NCBI GenBank assembly: GCA_003151275.1
Contig: PLXC01000096.1
Span: forward strand, 1-21,253
From: Candidatus Melainabacteria bacterium
GTDB lineage: Bacteria; Cyanobacteriota; Vampirovibrionia; Obscuribacterales; Obscuribacteraceae
Length of the DNA stretch: 21,253 nt
Reading direction: 5' to 3'
Position 1 is the first letter of the stretch. Every line of letters begins with the position of its first letter. A program made the translations under genes and the position numbers. This document shows, piece after piece, positions 5,869 through 13,834 of this stretch. The notes below the pieces were generated by a model. That model did no database searches. It was not told the origin of the DNA and worked only from the letters and a program-made list of their open reading frames with translations.

Positions 5869-6258
5869 CTATTCATCTTTAAAAGTGAACGTGTCCTTGC
5901 TGAAAGGCTTTTCGTAACCTTCTTTAGCACCATGTACGGCACCATCGAACATTCCATAAGCACCACCGGCAATGAAACCGAAAGGTGCGCCTATGATCGA
6001 ACCCACGCATTGCATTCCGTGGTGATCATCGTTTCCAACTTTTCCAGATACAGCCTTGGAGGCTTTAATGGAACCTTTAACACTATCTTTGAAAGCACCC
6101 AAAGGTACTCCAACAACCATACCCACGCCAGTCCCGACCACCCTCACTGGAAAAATCACAATGTTTTTGAAGGTGTCATCAGCAGCAAACGAAGGTGCTA
6201 CCAACGTGCCGACTAAAGCCGAGGCTAGAATGAAAGAGGACGCTAACTTCTTAAGCAT
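5869..6258 (-). CDS. Secreted glycine-zipper family protein with EKPFS C-terminal motif, first gene of the cluster
   Basis: From the ATG at 6258 the protein has 129 residues. GGAG lies six bases upstream, so this start is preferred over the ATG at 6270. A signal peptide (1-25, APSFA) is followed by a first zipper (G42, G46, G50, G54), a polar turn GNDDHHG (75-81), and a second zipper (G94, G98, G102, G106, G110, G114) ending in GYEKPFS (114-120). The central motif is changed relative to the GDExG of the paralogues. KGSI and GFIAGGAYG match the paralogue at 4451-4897 most closely, so the outer two genes form one pair and the inner two another. Mature protein is about 104 residues. Function unknown. 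Confidence 0.82.
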   Translation of the reverse strand: MLKKLASSFILASALVGTLVAPSFAADDTFKNIVIFPVRVVGTGVGMVVGVPLGAFKDSVKGSIKASKAVSGKVGNDDHHGMQCVGSIIGAPFGFIAGGAYGMFDGAVHGAKEGYEKPFSKDTFTFKDE

Positions 6259-6630
6259 GCAAATCTCCATCTCTTAGCAATCACTACGACCAATCCTGGA
6301 CCAACTCGGCCACAAGACATGCACCATTGTACCCATTTTCTTGTGAAGGTCTATATTTGCGGCCGTTGAAATTTATAGTAGGTTGCCGAAGAAGCACAAC
6401 AGTACGCTTTCTCGCGCCGTTTATATCCTTGTAAAATGTTTGTTTGAATTCGACATCACTTTGCAAGTCATATATCCGACATATGCCGCTCGCTCATACT
6501 CCCTGCCGGTCGCCAAGCCCTTTTCAAGCATATTCAGGCACCACGGGTGATTCCAAGTGATCTTCTCAGAGTTTGGTGCTATTGACGAAAATTTGCTGAA
6601 ACAAAATTAGTCGTCTGGTGCAAAACGAAA
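6259..6630. other. Intergenic region upstream of the secreted-protein cluster
   Basis: These 372 bases separate the cluster from the glycosyltransferase stop codon and contain the 5' leader of the first cluster gene. A 60-codon minus-strand frame (6284-6466) begins with TTG, lacks a ribosome-binding site and looks like chance. No hairpin terminator is visible after the glycosyltransferase. The best promoter candidate is listed separately. Confidence 0.5.
6326..6353 (-). promoter_or_regulatory. Candidate sigma-70-type promoter for the secreted-protein cluster
   Basis: On the minus strand TAGACC (-35, 6353-6348) and TACAAT (-10, 6331-6326) are separated by 16 bases, about 60 bases before the preferred start codon at 6258. 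The -10 matches five of six consensus bases, the -35 four of six. Such matches are common by chance. Confidence 0.3.
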
Positions 6631-8022
6631 TTAAGTGGCGTCACTAAAAGCCGACTGCGCAGAACCAACGTGTTCAGTTGGGTGCCATGTGGAAGTTTGT
6701 TTGCCGAAAATGATCTGGCAGAAGGATACGAAGATGACTGGAACCCAGTGAGCATAAACGTATGAGCTAACCTGAAAGCTATGGATCAGAGTTCTCCAAA
6801 CCGACATTTTATTGCGGTAAATGCGAATTGCTACAAACAAATTTAATTGACTGACAACAAATACTGCCAATGAAATCAAAGCGAAGAACTTACCATAAGT
6901 CGGCACACCCATCGATAAGCGCATGATCTCGGAGGAAACTTCAAGGATCATCAAAGCCGGCACCACAAAGTAAACCGTGAAAGCAAGCGTGTCTAAACGC
7001 TCCACAAAAGAAAGGCGGGTCGGCGAATTGAGCGGAAAAATATAATCGAGATAGCGACGAATGCTGCCTTCGGCCCAACGCCTGCGCTGCCTGAGCAAGC
7101 CCTTTATCGTTGGCACTCCTTCTTCCCAAACATAAGCATGCGGGCAGAAACGAACATCCCAATTACTGACTAGTAGTCGCATGCTCAAGTCGAGATCGTC
7201 GGTAATCGCTTTGTTGTTCCAACCGCCAACGTCAATTAGAGCTGCTCGTTTGATCAACTGTCCGTTGCCTCTTAACTCGACTGCACCACCGATCAAATCG
7301 CGGCCCATTTGGAAGTGAGTGTCCATCGCATATTCAGAAGCTTGACAGTCTACGAGAACACCAGTTTGGTGCTCAAAGATTCTCTTTTGTGCTTGCACCG
7401 CGCCCACACCATCTTGGTCAAGGACAGGAAGTGTCAAGGCGAAAAAGTTTGGTGCAACATAGGCATCGGCATCGAATACGGCAATTACTTCGCCTTTGGA
7501 CAAAGGCAATGCTTCATTGAGTGCTGCTGATTTTCCTGGGCAACTTCCATACGCACGTCTCAAAACGCGAAGACGCGGAAACTCAACTTTTAAGCGCTCG
7601 AGGATGAAAGGTGTTTCATCAGTTGAGCAATCGTCGATCACCCACAAATAGAAACTGTCGTAATCAACTTTGAAAAAATTTCGAATGGTAGATTCAATTA
7701 CACGCTGCTCATTTTTAGCGGCTATGAATATATCGACCCAGGGCTTCCATGCGTCATCCGGCTGGCTGCTGTCTCCTGTGACTGCGACATAGCTGCCGTC
7801 TGGTTGTTTAACCAGACCGGCCTTGCGAGCTTTGCGACGCCATCTGCCTTGAGCAGCCATGAGCCAAACACTGTGCGTAATCATTATCGCGACAGCTATA
7901 GAAAGCAAGATCAATACTTCTGGACCGGTGACGAATTCGTCGATAGATTTCAGACCGATCCAAACAGCAAGTGTTAACGCAGCTAATATGACCCGATTTC
8001 TCATTTCCGGTAATTTTGGCAC
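6631..8022 (-). CDS. Membrane GT2-family glycosyltransferase (processive or glycolipid-synthase type)
   Basis: The 463-residue protein has two N-terminal TM segments (about 10-28 and 35-55), a cytosolic GT-A domain (about 95-320) and about three C-terminal TM segments (345-440). Catalytic signatures of family 2 are present: IDDCSTDE (129-136), DAD metal/UDP site (184-186), TDD acceptor-base motif (274-276) and QRRRW (312-316), the Q-x-x-R-W motif of cellulose, hyaluronan and chitin synthase-like enzymes. It ends with a TWHPTEH segment. Cyanobacterial monoglucosyldiacylglycerol synthase has a similar plan, so glycolipid synthesis is an alternative to polysaccharide synthesis; I cannot decide. 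The first codon is GTG (8022); ATG at 8004 is an alternative start. Stands between the MFS gene and the secreted cluster, same strand. Confidence 0.85.
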   Translation of the reverse strand: MPKLPEMRNRVILAALTLAVWIGLKSIDEFVTGPEVLILLSIAVAIMITHSVWLMAAQGRWRRKARKAGLVKQPDGSYVAVTGDSSQPDDAWKPWVDIFIAAKNEQRVIESTIRNFFKVDYDSFYLWVIDDCSTDETPFILERLKVEFPRLRVLRRAYGSCPGKSAALNEALPLSKGEVIAVFDADAYVAPNFFALTLPVLDQDGVGAVQAQKRIFEHQTGVLVDCQASEYAMDTHFQMGRDLIGGAVELRGNGQLIKRAALIDVGGWNNKAITDDLDLSMRLLVSNWDVRFCPHAYVWEEGVPTIKGLLRQRRRWAEGSIRRYLDYIFPLNSPTRLSFVERLDTLAFTVYFVVPALMILEVSSEIMRLSMGVPTYGKFFALISLAVFVVSQLNLFVAIRIYRNKMSVWRTLIHSFQVSSYVYAHWVPVIFVSFCQIIFGKQTSTWHPTEHVGSAQSAFSDAT

Positions 8023-8163
8023 AAACCTAGACTTATATCTAGCTTACCCCGGTATGACAACCTCAAATCTTCATCCATGTCACTGAAATATTCGTCCGTT
8101 AGCGGTGCACTTTGCATCTCGGTCTATTCCGCCACCGGCGCCACTCCGGGCAAGCTGCTCGAT

Positions 8164-8188
8164 AACCAACCGTCAACGGTTGGTTTTT
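8164..8188. terminator. Perfect nine-pair hairpin with flanking T-run
   Basis: AACCAACCG (8164-8172) and CGGTTGGTT (8177-8185) pair perfectly around TCAA. The plus strand continues with further Ts to 8188. It lies 23 bases beyond the stop of the minus-strand MFS gene, so it most likely ends that transcript, though the T-run favours plus-strand termination. Its stem resembles the hairpin at 1867-1887. Confidence 0.55.
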
Positions 8189-8210
8189 CAGGAGAGCTGA
8201 AGCGCTTCCC

Positions 8211-9548
8211 CTACTGACCTTCTTGACCTTTTCTGAGCCTCGTTTTATTGAAGTGGTGCAAACCGGCTAAAAGCGTCGGTATGCCGATGATAAACAAAGT
8301 AGTGGAAACCCCACCGGGCAGATTGTCCGCCGAAACGCCTGTCAAGATCACTGGGATCGTCGAGGCCGCAGACATAGCTGTGTTTTGAGCGGCAAAAACT
8401 TTTCCCCGTAGTTCTTCGGGCACGGCTGCCTGCAAAGCAGCTTGGGTGGGGACTGCAACACAAGCACAAGAAAATCCAATCAACCCTGAAAAAAGTAATG
8501 GAATTGTCATTAGTCCGCCGCGGAAGTAAACGTCTTTCCAACCGAGCGCCGGGAAAACTAAATCTTGCATGTAGCCGAGGCTAGCCAACATACACATGAA
8601 AAAGCCCAATCCGGCGAAGCCTGCATAGGCCAGCAGCGTCGGATTGATATCTCTGCCTGAGTGCCCAACCCAGAAATTGCCGATGCCCATACCTAAACCA
8701 GCAGCAGCGATAATGTAACCAAATTGGAAAGGTTGAATGTGCATCACTTGTTCAGCCAGACCAACGGCGATGATGTTCAACGTAATTATGGTGCTAAATA
8801 ACAGAGTGATTTTGAAGATCGCTCGAAAAACAGGCGGGTTATTGGCGATGTAAGCGATGCCAAAGCGAAGCTCTTCCCACCAGGCTTCGCGCGGAGCAGT
8901 GGAGCGTTTATTGTCTTCAATAGCAAGCACTAGGATCGCTGCGATCAAAAAGCCTGCTGCCACTGCCCATGGAGCACCATCAATTCCTGTTTGTTCGATG
9001 ATCGGTTCACCGATGGCGAAACCAAAACCCAAAGCGATCATCATGGTGGTGAAGAACAGTGAGTTGGCAGCATAGAGATCTTCGTGCTTGACTATTCGAG
9101 GTATTGAAGATGTTTCGGCTGGTCCGAAAAATTGTGATCCAATTGAGATCAAAAATGCCAGCGTGAAAGTCGCCATAGGCGATTTAGTAATCCAGGGAAG
9201 TGCTACCAGTGCGACGAATAGAGCACGGGCAATGTTTGAAAAGACAAGTACAGATCGATTTGACCAGCGATCCACATAAACTCCTGCCACCGGACTTAAC
9301 ACCACTGCAGGAATCGTGAACGCTACGTAGAGTAAGCTCGTCATCTGCGCGGCGCCTACTGGATGACCCGCAACAGAAGTAATATTTCGGGCCGTCAAAA
9401 CGGCCACAAAGAGGACGAAAACTGCCCGATCCGCGAATTGAGAAAATATCTGCGCAATCCACAATTTCATGAACTGGCGATTGCGAAACAAAGAACCGTA
9501 ACCACTAGTTTTGTCAGAGTGTGGAGGATCCGTAAGTTGAGAAGTCAC
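8211..9548 (-). CDS. MFS transporter, probable drug/metabolite exporter (MFS_3/EntS-like)
   Basis: The 445-residue protein shows about twelve hydrophobic helices and the major-facilitator motif A in the loop after helix 2 (G89-x3-D93-R94-x2-N97-R98). The N-terminal LWIAQIFSQFADRAVFVLFV (29-48) is typical of the DHA3 branch, which includes the enterobactin exporter EntS and related multidrug and lipid transporters such as LplT. Transport would be proton-coupled across the inner membrane; the substrate is not predictable. The frame starts with GTG at 9548, with no strong ribosome-binding site. The next in-frame Met (residue 27) would cut into helix 1, so GTG is preferred. It lies 179 bases downstream of lpxA on the same strand, too far to assume one operon. 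Confidence 0.85.
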   Translation of the reverse strand: MTSQLTDPPHSDKTSGYGSLFRNRQFMKLWIAQIFSQFADRAVFVLFVAVLTARNITSVAGHPVGAAQMTSLLYVAFTIPAVVLSPVAGVYVDRWSNRSVLVFSNIARALFVALVALPWITKSPMATFTLAFLISIGSQFFGPAETSSIPRIVKHEDLYAANSLFFTTMMIALGFGFAIGEPIIEQTGIDGAPWAVAAGFLIAAILVLAIEDNKRSTAPREAWWEELRFGIAYIANNPPVFRAIFKITLLFSTIITLNIIAVGLAEQVMHIQPFQFGYIIAAAGLGMGIGNFWVGHSGRDINPTLLAYAGFAGLGFFMCMLASLGYMQDLVFPALGWKDVYFRGGLMTIPLLFSGLIGFSCACVAVPTQAALQAAVPEELRGKVFAAQNTAMSAASTIPVILTGVSADNLPGGVSTTLFIIGIPTLLAGLHHFNKTRLRKGQEGQ

Positions 9549-9727
9549 TGTGGATACCAGAATTCAGCTGAGGGAGAAAATAGAGGTTGTAGCAAGGGAG
9601 CGCAGCAGGTAGCGCGAAGAGAGCGTTGGCGCGGAAGTTACTGATTATAAGGAAGCCTTAGAAAAGACTACTTTACCACTAGGCCTACTAGCCCCGCCCG
9701 TGTTGTCAAACAGTTCATAAAGATGCA

Positions 9728-10531
9728 CTATTCGCTTTCTTGCTCGTTATTATCGTTATCGCCGCGGCGCGCTACAACACCGCGTTTGGAAGATCTGTAG
9801 AACTCCACAATCTCCTTTATTTCAGGATAAGGTTCGATTTCTTTTTCAATTTGCGCGAGAGCGGTAGTTAGATTCACATCCGTTCTGTAAATGATGCGAT
9901 AGGCTTCCTTTATCGCCTTTCTAGTAGCCGGTGCTATCTGGCGTCGCTTCAGCCCGATCGCGTTCACCCCACGCACGGTAGTTGGGCGCCCATCACACAT
10001 AGCAAACGGCGGCAGATCTTGTCTTGTCGCACTCAAACCGCTCATCAAAAGCATTCGTCCTAATCGGCAATGCTGATGTATTACGCAGACGCCAGCTAGG
10101 ACAACATAGTCTCCAACTTGCACATGCCCGGCCAAAATCGAGTTGTTGGCCAGAATCACGCCTTGACCTACTTTGCAGTCGTGAGCGACGTGCGCGAAGT
10201 TCATGAAAAAACAGTCGTCACCAATTACGGTGACTCCACCTTTAGTCGCTCGATGGATGGTGACGTACTCGCGAATAGTCACCCGATTGCCGATCTGAAC
10301 TCCGGTGGGTTCGCCCTTGTAGCCTAGATCTTGAGGCTCGAGTCCAATACTGGCACCGGCAAAAATATGGCAATCTTCACCGATTGTGGTGTGTCCATCT
10401 ATAACTGCGTGTGGACCGATCTTTGTTCCTTTGCCGATTTTCACATTGGCACCGATCACGACGTAGGGGCCAATGTCAGCGGTTTCGTGGATTTCGGCGC
10501 CTTCGCTAATGACAGCGGTGCGATGAATCAT
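9728..10531 (-). CDS. lpxA: Acyl-ACP--UDP-N-acetylglucosamine O-acyltransferase
   Basis: LpxA catalyses the first step of lipid A synthesis, moving a 3-hydroxyacyl chain from ACP to the 3-OH of UDP-GlcNAc in the cytosol. The 267-residue length matches the family. Residues 1-190 are hexapeptide repeats of a left-handed beta helix ([20 protein letters not shown], 20-39). HVAHDC (114-119) contains the catalytic histidine H117, equivalent to E. coli H125. The C-terminal helical domain starts near GLKRRQIAP. An unusually acidic, Asn-rich end ([11 protein letters not shown]) extends the usual C-terminus. Its ATG overlaps the fabZ stop by four bases (ATGA), so the pair is translationally coupled. 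lpxB and lpxD are not adjacent here. Presence implies a lipid A-type outer membrane. Confidence 0.95.
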   Translation of the reverse strand: MIHRTAVISEGAEIHETADIGPYVVIGANVKIGKGTKIGPHAVIDGHTTIGEDCHIFAGASIGLEPQDLGYKGEPTGVQIGNRVTIREYVTIHRATKGGVTVIGDDCFFMNFAHVAHDCKVGQGVILANNSILAGHVQVGDYVVLAGVCVIHQHCRLGRMLLMSGLSATRQDLPPFAMCDGRPTTVRGVNAIGLKRRQIAPATRKAIKEAYRIIYRTDVNLTTALAQIEKEIEPYPEIKEIVEFYRSSKRGVVARRGDNDNNEQESE

Positions 10532-10998
10532 ATTTGACCAGTTGGCCCCTCCGGTTTTGTCACGGCAAATGTAATCTCGCCCTCACAAGCGATTTTGTCG
10601 CCCACTCGGGCGATCACTCTTGCCTTCCCTAACGGTCCGCGTCTCTTGGTCAGTTCTACTTCCATGTCCAGACGGTCACCTGGAACCACCATGGTGCGGA
10701 ACTTGACACCATCAATGCCGGTGAATACGGCCAGATGACCGCGGAACTCCTCTTCCATCAGAACACAGATGCAACCTAGTTGGGCCAGCGCCTCAATCAT
10801 CAAAACGCCTGGCATGATTGGTTTGAAGGGAAAGTGACCGTTGAAAAATTCTTCGTTGGCTGTGAGGTTTTTAAACCCACACGCTTTCTTCCCGGGCACT
10901 ACATCGGTAACACGATCAAGAAGAAGAAAGGGATATCGATGAGGTAAAAGTGCCTTGATCTGGACAATATCCAAAGTGATTTGTGTGGCGGTGCTCAT
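10528..10998 (-). CDS. fabZ: 3-hydroxyacyl-ACP dehydratase FabZ
   Basis: FabZ dehydrates 3-hydroxyacyl-ACP to trans-2-enoyl-ACP in the fatty acid elongation cycle. The 156-residue hot-dog-fold protein shows [14 protein letters not shown] (17-30), [12 protein letters not shown] (53-64) with catalytic H55, and MIEALAQ (67-73) with catalytic E69. AGGAG lies seven bases upstream of the ATG at 10998, a well-placed ribosome-binding site. It is the first gene of the fabZ-lpxA pair; both enzymes use 3-hydroxyacyl-ACP, so co-expression can balance phospholipid and lipid A synthesis. Divergent from folE, with 257 bases between the two start codons. Confidence 0.96.
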   Translation of the reverse strand: MSTATQITLDIVQIKALLPHRYPFLLLDRVTDVVPGKKACGFKNLTANEEFFNGHFPFKPIMPGVLMIEALAQLGCICVLMEEEFRGHLAVFTGIDGVKFRTMVVPGDRLDMEVELTKRRGPLGKARVIARVGDKIACEGEITFAVTKPEGPTGQI

Positions 10999-11143
10999 CG
11001 ATTGCTCCTGTTTGCAAGTCTAAAAACCAAAGAAAGGCACTTGATAAAGGCTCTCAGTGCCGCTTCAGGCGAGGATTAAGTATACATGGCGATTTATAGA
11101 CCGCCTGTGACAAGTTCTTCCTATTTCATGAACTTAATAGAAT

Positions 11144-11159
11144 ACGGCGACCCCGCCGT
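11144..11159. promoter_or_regulatory. GC-rich hairpin/palindrome in the fabZ-folE divergent region
   Basis: ACGGCG (11144-11149) and CGCCGT (11154-11159) form a perfect six-pair stem with an ACCC loop, in the otherwise AT-rich divergent region. It lies about 100 bases before folE and 145 before fabZ. It may be an operator or part of the folE leader. No function is shown. Confidence 0.3.
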
Positions 11160-11255
11160 TTAAAATATGAATAATCTATCCCCTTATAGCAGCGGTTAAG
11201 ATTGGCATCATCTAGCTTCGCTTGCGCGCCGGCTTGAATCCAGAGGTTGTACGTA

Positions 11256-11921
11256 ATGGAATCCATTTTGCCCAAAGTAAATGTGCCTAAACCAAGTCTG
11301 ACGAGTGCAACGCGCACAAACACTGTTGGCGAGTCTACACAGGCAGCCAATAAGATGGATTTGGAAAAAATTGCCGCCGGTGTGCGACTCATTCTTGAAG
11401 GAGCCGGTGAAGATCCGACTCGGGTAGAGCTTCTCGATACTCCGGCACGGGTAGCGCGAATGTACAAGGAATTGCTTTACGGTACAGACGTTGATGCCGG
11501 CGCTGAAATTACTTGCACTTTCAACGAAGAAAACGATGAGCTGGTGCTAGTCAAAGACATACCCTTTTCAAGCGTTTGCGAGCATCATCTAGTTCCTTTT
11601 ATAGGCGTCGCGCACGTCGGTTATATTCCCAACCAGGGAAAAATCACGGGATTGTCCAAATTGGCGCGGGTGGTTGAATTGGCCTCGCGCAAATTGCAAG
11701 TGCAAGAAAGAATGACCGTGCAGATAGCTGACGCGATCATGCGTAGATTGGACCCGCTAGGTGTAATTGTAGTTCTAGAAGCCGAACACTTTTGTATGAG
11801 CATCCGCGGCGTGCGCAAGGCCGGTACGAAGACAGTAACAACTGCCACACGTGGTATTTTGCAAGAAGATAAGGGCGCCAGAGCAGAAGTGATGGCATTT
11901 ATTCACGCCCGACAGGTATAG
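11256..11921 (+). CDS. folE: GTP cyclohydrolase I
   Basis: FolE converts GTP to 7,8-dihydroneopterin triphosphate, the first step of tetrahydrofolate (and biopterin) synthesis. From the ATG at 11256 the protein has 221 residues. The zinc site is visible as C108 in CEHH (108-111), with H110/H111, and C180 in HFCMSIRG. Also present are TPARVARMY (62-70), the GLSKLARVVELASRKLQVQE segment (132-151) and a GTKTVTTATRG end typical of class I enzymes. An N-terminal extension of about 33 residues before MDLEKIAAG is not conserved in the family. AGAGG lies nine bases before this ATG; an in-frame TTG at 11247 is a less likely start. It is followed after 13 bases by the metallophosphoesterase gene. Confidence 0.96.
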   Translation: MESILPKVNVPKPSLTSATRTNTVGESTQAANKMDLEKIAAGVRLILEGAGEDPTRVELLDTPARVARMYKELLYGTDVDAGAEITCTFNEENDELVLVKDIPFSSVCEHHLVPFIGVAHVGYIPNQGKITGLSKLARVVELASRKLQVQERMTVQIADAIMRRLDPLGVIVVLEAEHFCMSIRGVRKAGTKTVTTATRGILQEDKGARAEVMAFIHARQV

Positions 11922-11934
11922 AACGGAATCGCCA

Positions 11935-13773
11935 GTGACAGACGAATTTACAAAAACCCTTGTCAGTCGTAGATCGTTTCTATTCACTCTTGCGGCGGTA
12001 ACTTGTTTTGGTCTGACTAGCGAAACTAAGGCTGCGAGCAGCTTTGCACCATTCACTTTTGCTTACGTGACGGACACTCATGTGACGCATGGCAAACCTG
12101 ACTCCTATTTACTCCTGCAAGAAAGCCAATTATTCCTGCAGGATTGCATCAAATCTTTGAACAACGAAAAGCTTGATTTCGTTATCTTCGGAGGCGATCA
12201 AGTCGAAACGCCGGGTCCGGATGAGACGAATTGGCAGCTTTTCGTGGATGTTGTGCAAGTGTTGTCGTGCCCGTGGTCATTTGTACTTGGCGAAAAAGAT
12301 GTATCGGGTAATCCACCGGTAGATAAAATGCGTTTGTATGGACCTGACTGGAAAGCCAAAGGCATCCAAACTGATAAACCGTATTGGTCGCAAACGCCTT
12401 TGCCCGGAGTCCATATAATAGGTATGGATACCAGCCGCGCCGAGAGCACCACAGGTGATATCTCAAACGAACAGTTGGAGTGGCTGAAGAAAGATCTTGC
12501 CGCTAATGCTGGCAAGTTCACAATCGTCTTCAGTCATCATCCGTTGCTCGCGCCGCCACCATTCGATACTGGACCACCATGGGATGATTACATCACGCCT
12601 CAAGGAGCCTCAGCTCGGGAAATTCTAGGCGGTTCAAAGGACGTCCACCTGGCTATTAGCGGACATCTACACGTCAACAAGATTCAGCAGGAAAGAGATA
12701 TCTGGTATGTATCTACCGCTAGTTTGGATGTATATCCATGCTGCTATAGAATCTTCCGCGTCACCCCTGAAAGCATTACTGTTGAGACCTATCAAATCAC
12801 TTATCCCGCCCTAATTAAGAAGGCTAAGCAACAACTGGACTCGTCCACACTCTCGTTTAAATATAACGAAGTACGTCCTCAAGCATTCGCGGAATTGGCA
12901 TTCGGTTCTCGCCTCGACAACAGCGCGATACTACCTCTGGTGGCGGGACAAGCGGCTCGTCCAATCGACGAGAAACGCCTGAAACAGGCTGAGAAAGAAC
13001 GCAAGAAAAATGAACAGACTGAAGCCCCTGCAAAAGAAGAGAAGAAGCCAAAATCCGAGAAAAAGAATAAACAGAAAGAAGAAAAAGTAAAAGAGGATAA
13101 GAAGGAAGACCATAAGAAGAAGCAACCGGACAAAGAGTCAGGCTCTGCTAAGTCAGACAAGGCGAAGTCGGATGTCGATCTAGACAAAGCACCGTCTGTG
13201 GAGCCGGACAAAGCACCTTCTGCGGATGTGGACAAAGCACCTTCCGCGGATATGGACAAAGTACCGGCGGACAAAACACCATCCGCGGATCCGGATAAAG
13301 CCCCAGCCGTCAAGCATGACAAAACACGGTCCGAGAATCCCGATAAGGCACCAGCTGTCAATCCAGATAAAGCACCTTCCGAATCAGACAACCCCATTGA
13401 TACCAAAACGACAAAATCTGAAAAGCCATCAAAGAAGTCTAAGAGTAAAAAATCGGATACCGACAACAAAAATACTAAGGACGAAATTCCTTCTAACGGA
13501 TCATCGACGGACGGAGCATCCCCAGATGGAGCAGCCAAGGCCGGAGGATCCACGGACGGAGCATCCAAGTCGGGAGGATCCAAGCATAAAACATCCAAGA
13601 ACGGAGCAGCCACGGACGAAACACCTGCCGATAAGTCCAGCGGTTCCGAAAAGCTTGACTCTCCTGCCGACACAGTTAAGGACGAAAAATCCTCCGGAAA
13701 GACCGATGAAATGGAGAATGTTGACACTCCTGCCCGAGCATCACAGAACAAAAAGCCTGCCGCAAAAGAGTGA
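11935..13773 (+). CDS. Tat-exported calcineurin-like metallophosphoesterase with long charged repeat tail
   Basis: The 612-residue protein starts with GTG. Residues 11-17, SRRSFLF, form a twin-arginine signal, followed by a hydrophobic stretch ending TKAAS, so export as a folded protein is predicted. The phosphoesterase domain (about 40-290) has D47-x-H49, G87-D88, SHHP (200-203) and GHLH (243-246). The GNHD motif is replaced by GEKD (119-122), losing the usual Asn and His. Residues 345-612 are low-complexity: first Lys/Glu-rich, then about nine imperfect DKAP-[SA]-x-x-x-x repeats (417-482), then Ser/Gly/Asp-rich repeats with STDGAS and SKSGGS. The tail may span or bind the cell wall. Substrate unknown; calcineurin-like enzymes act on nucleotides, phosphodiesters or phosphoproteins. 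Only 13 bases follow folE, suggesting co-transcription. Confidence 0.82.
   Translation: MTDEFTKTLVSRRSFLFTLAAVTCFGLTSETKAASSFAPFTFAYVTDTHVTHGKPDSYLLLQESQLFLQDCIKSLNNEKLDFVIFGGDQVETPGPDETNWQLFVDVVQVLSCPWSFVLGEKDVSGNPPVDKMRLYGPDWKAKGIQTDKPYWSQTPLPGVHIIGMDTSRAESTTGDISNEQLEWLKKDLAANAGKFTIVFSHHPLLAPPPFDTGPPWDDYITPQGASAREILGGSKDVHLAISGHLHVNKIQQERDIWYVSTASLDVYPCCYRIFRVTPESITVETYQITYPALIKKAKQQLDSSTLSFKYNEVRPQAFAELAFGSRLDNSAILPLVAGQAARPIDEKRLKQAEKERKKNEQTEAPAKEEKKPKSEKKNKQKEEKVKEDKKEDHKKKQPDKESGSAKSDKAKSDVDLDKAPSVEPDKAPSADVDKAPSADMDKVPADKTPSADPDKAPAVKHDKTRSENPDKAPAVNPDKAPSESDNPIDTKTTKSEKPSKKSKSKKSDTDNKNTKDEIPSNGSSTDGASPDGAAKAGGSTDGASKSGGSKHKTSKNGAATDETPADKSSGSEKLDSPADTVKDEKSSGKTDEMENVDTPARASQNKKPAAKE
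13150..13640 (+). repeat. In-gene imperfect short repeats encoding the phosphoesterase tail
   Basis: Degenerate units of about 24-33 bases built around GACAAAGCACC (for example near 13183, 13207, 13231) encode the DKAPS repeats. A later set built around GGAGCATCC and GGAGGATCC encodes the Gly/Ser part. The repeats keep the frame, and create long spurious open frames on other frames and strand. Confidence 0.7.
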
Positions 13774-13834
13774 TGGCACCAAAAAAGTTGACGCAACCTG
13801 TCGAGACAAATAAGCCACTACATATGGGGTTGAT

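Noticed and set aside
6284..6466. A 60-codon minus-strand frame upstream of the secreted cluster
   Set aside because: It begins with TTG, has no ribosome-binding site, and covers the most likely promoter and leader of the cluster.
12879..13796. A 305-codon minus-strand open frame opposite the phosphoesterase tail
   Set aside because: It is the antisense of the repeat region; its Ser/Leu/Phe-rich product mirrors Lys/Asp/Ala codons and has no domain or ribosome-binding site.
13226..13813. A 195-codon plus-strand frame overlapping the phosphoesterase tail and its downstream spacer
   Set aside because: It is an out-of-frame reading of the same short DNA repeats, giving His/Pro/Arg/Thr-rich low complexity.
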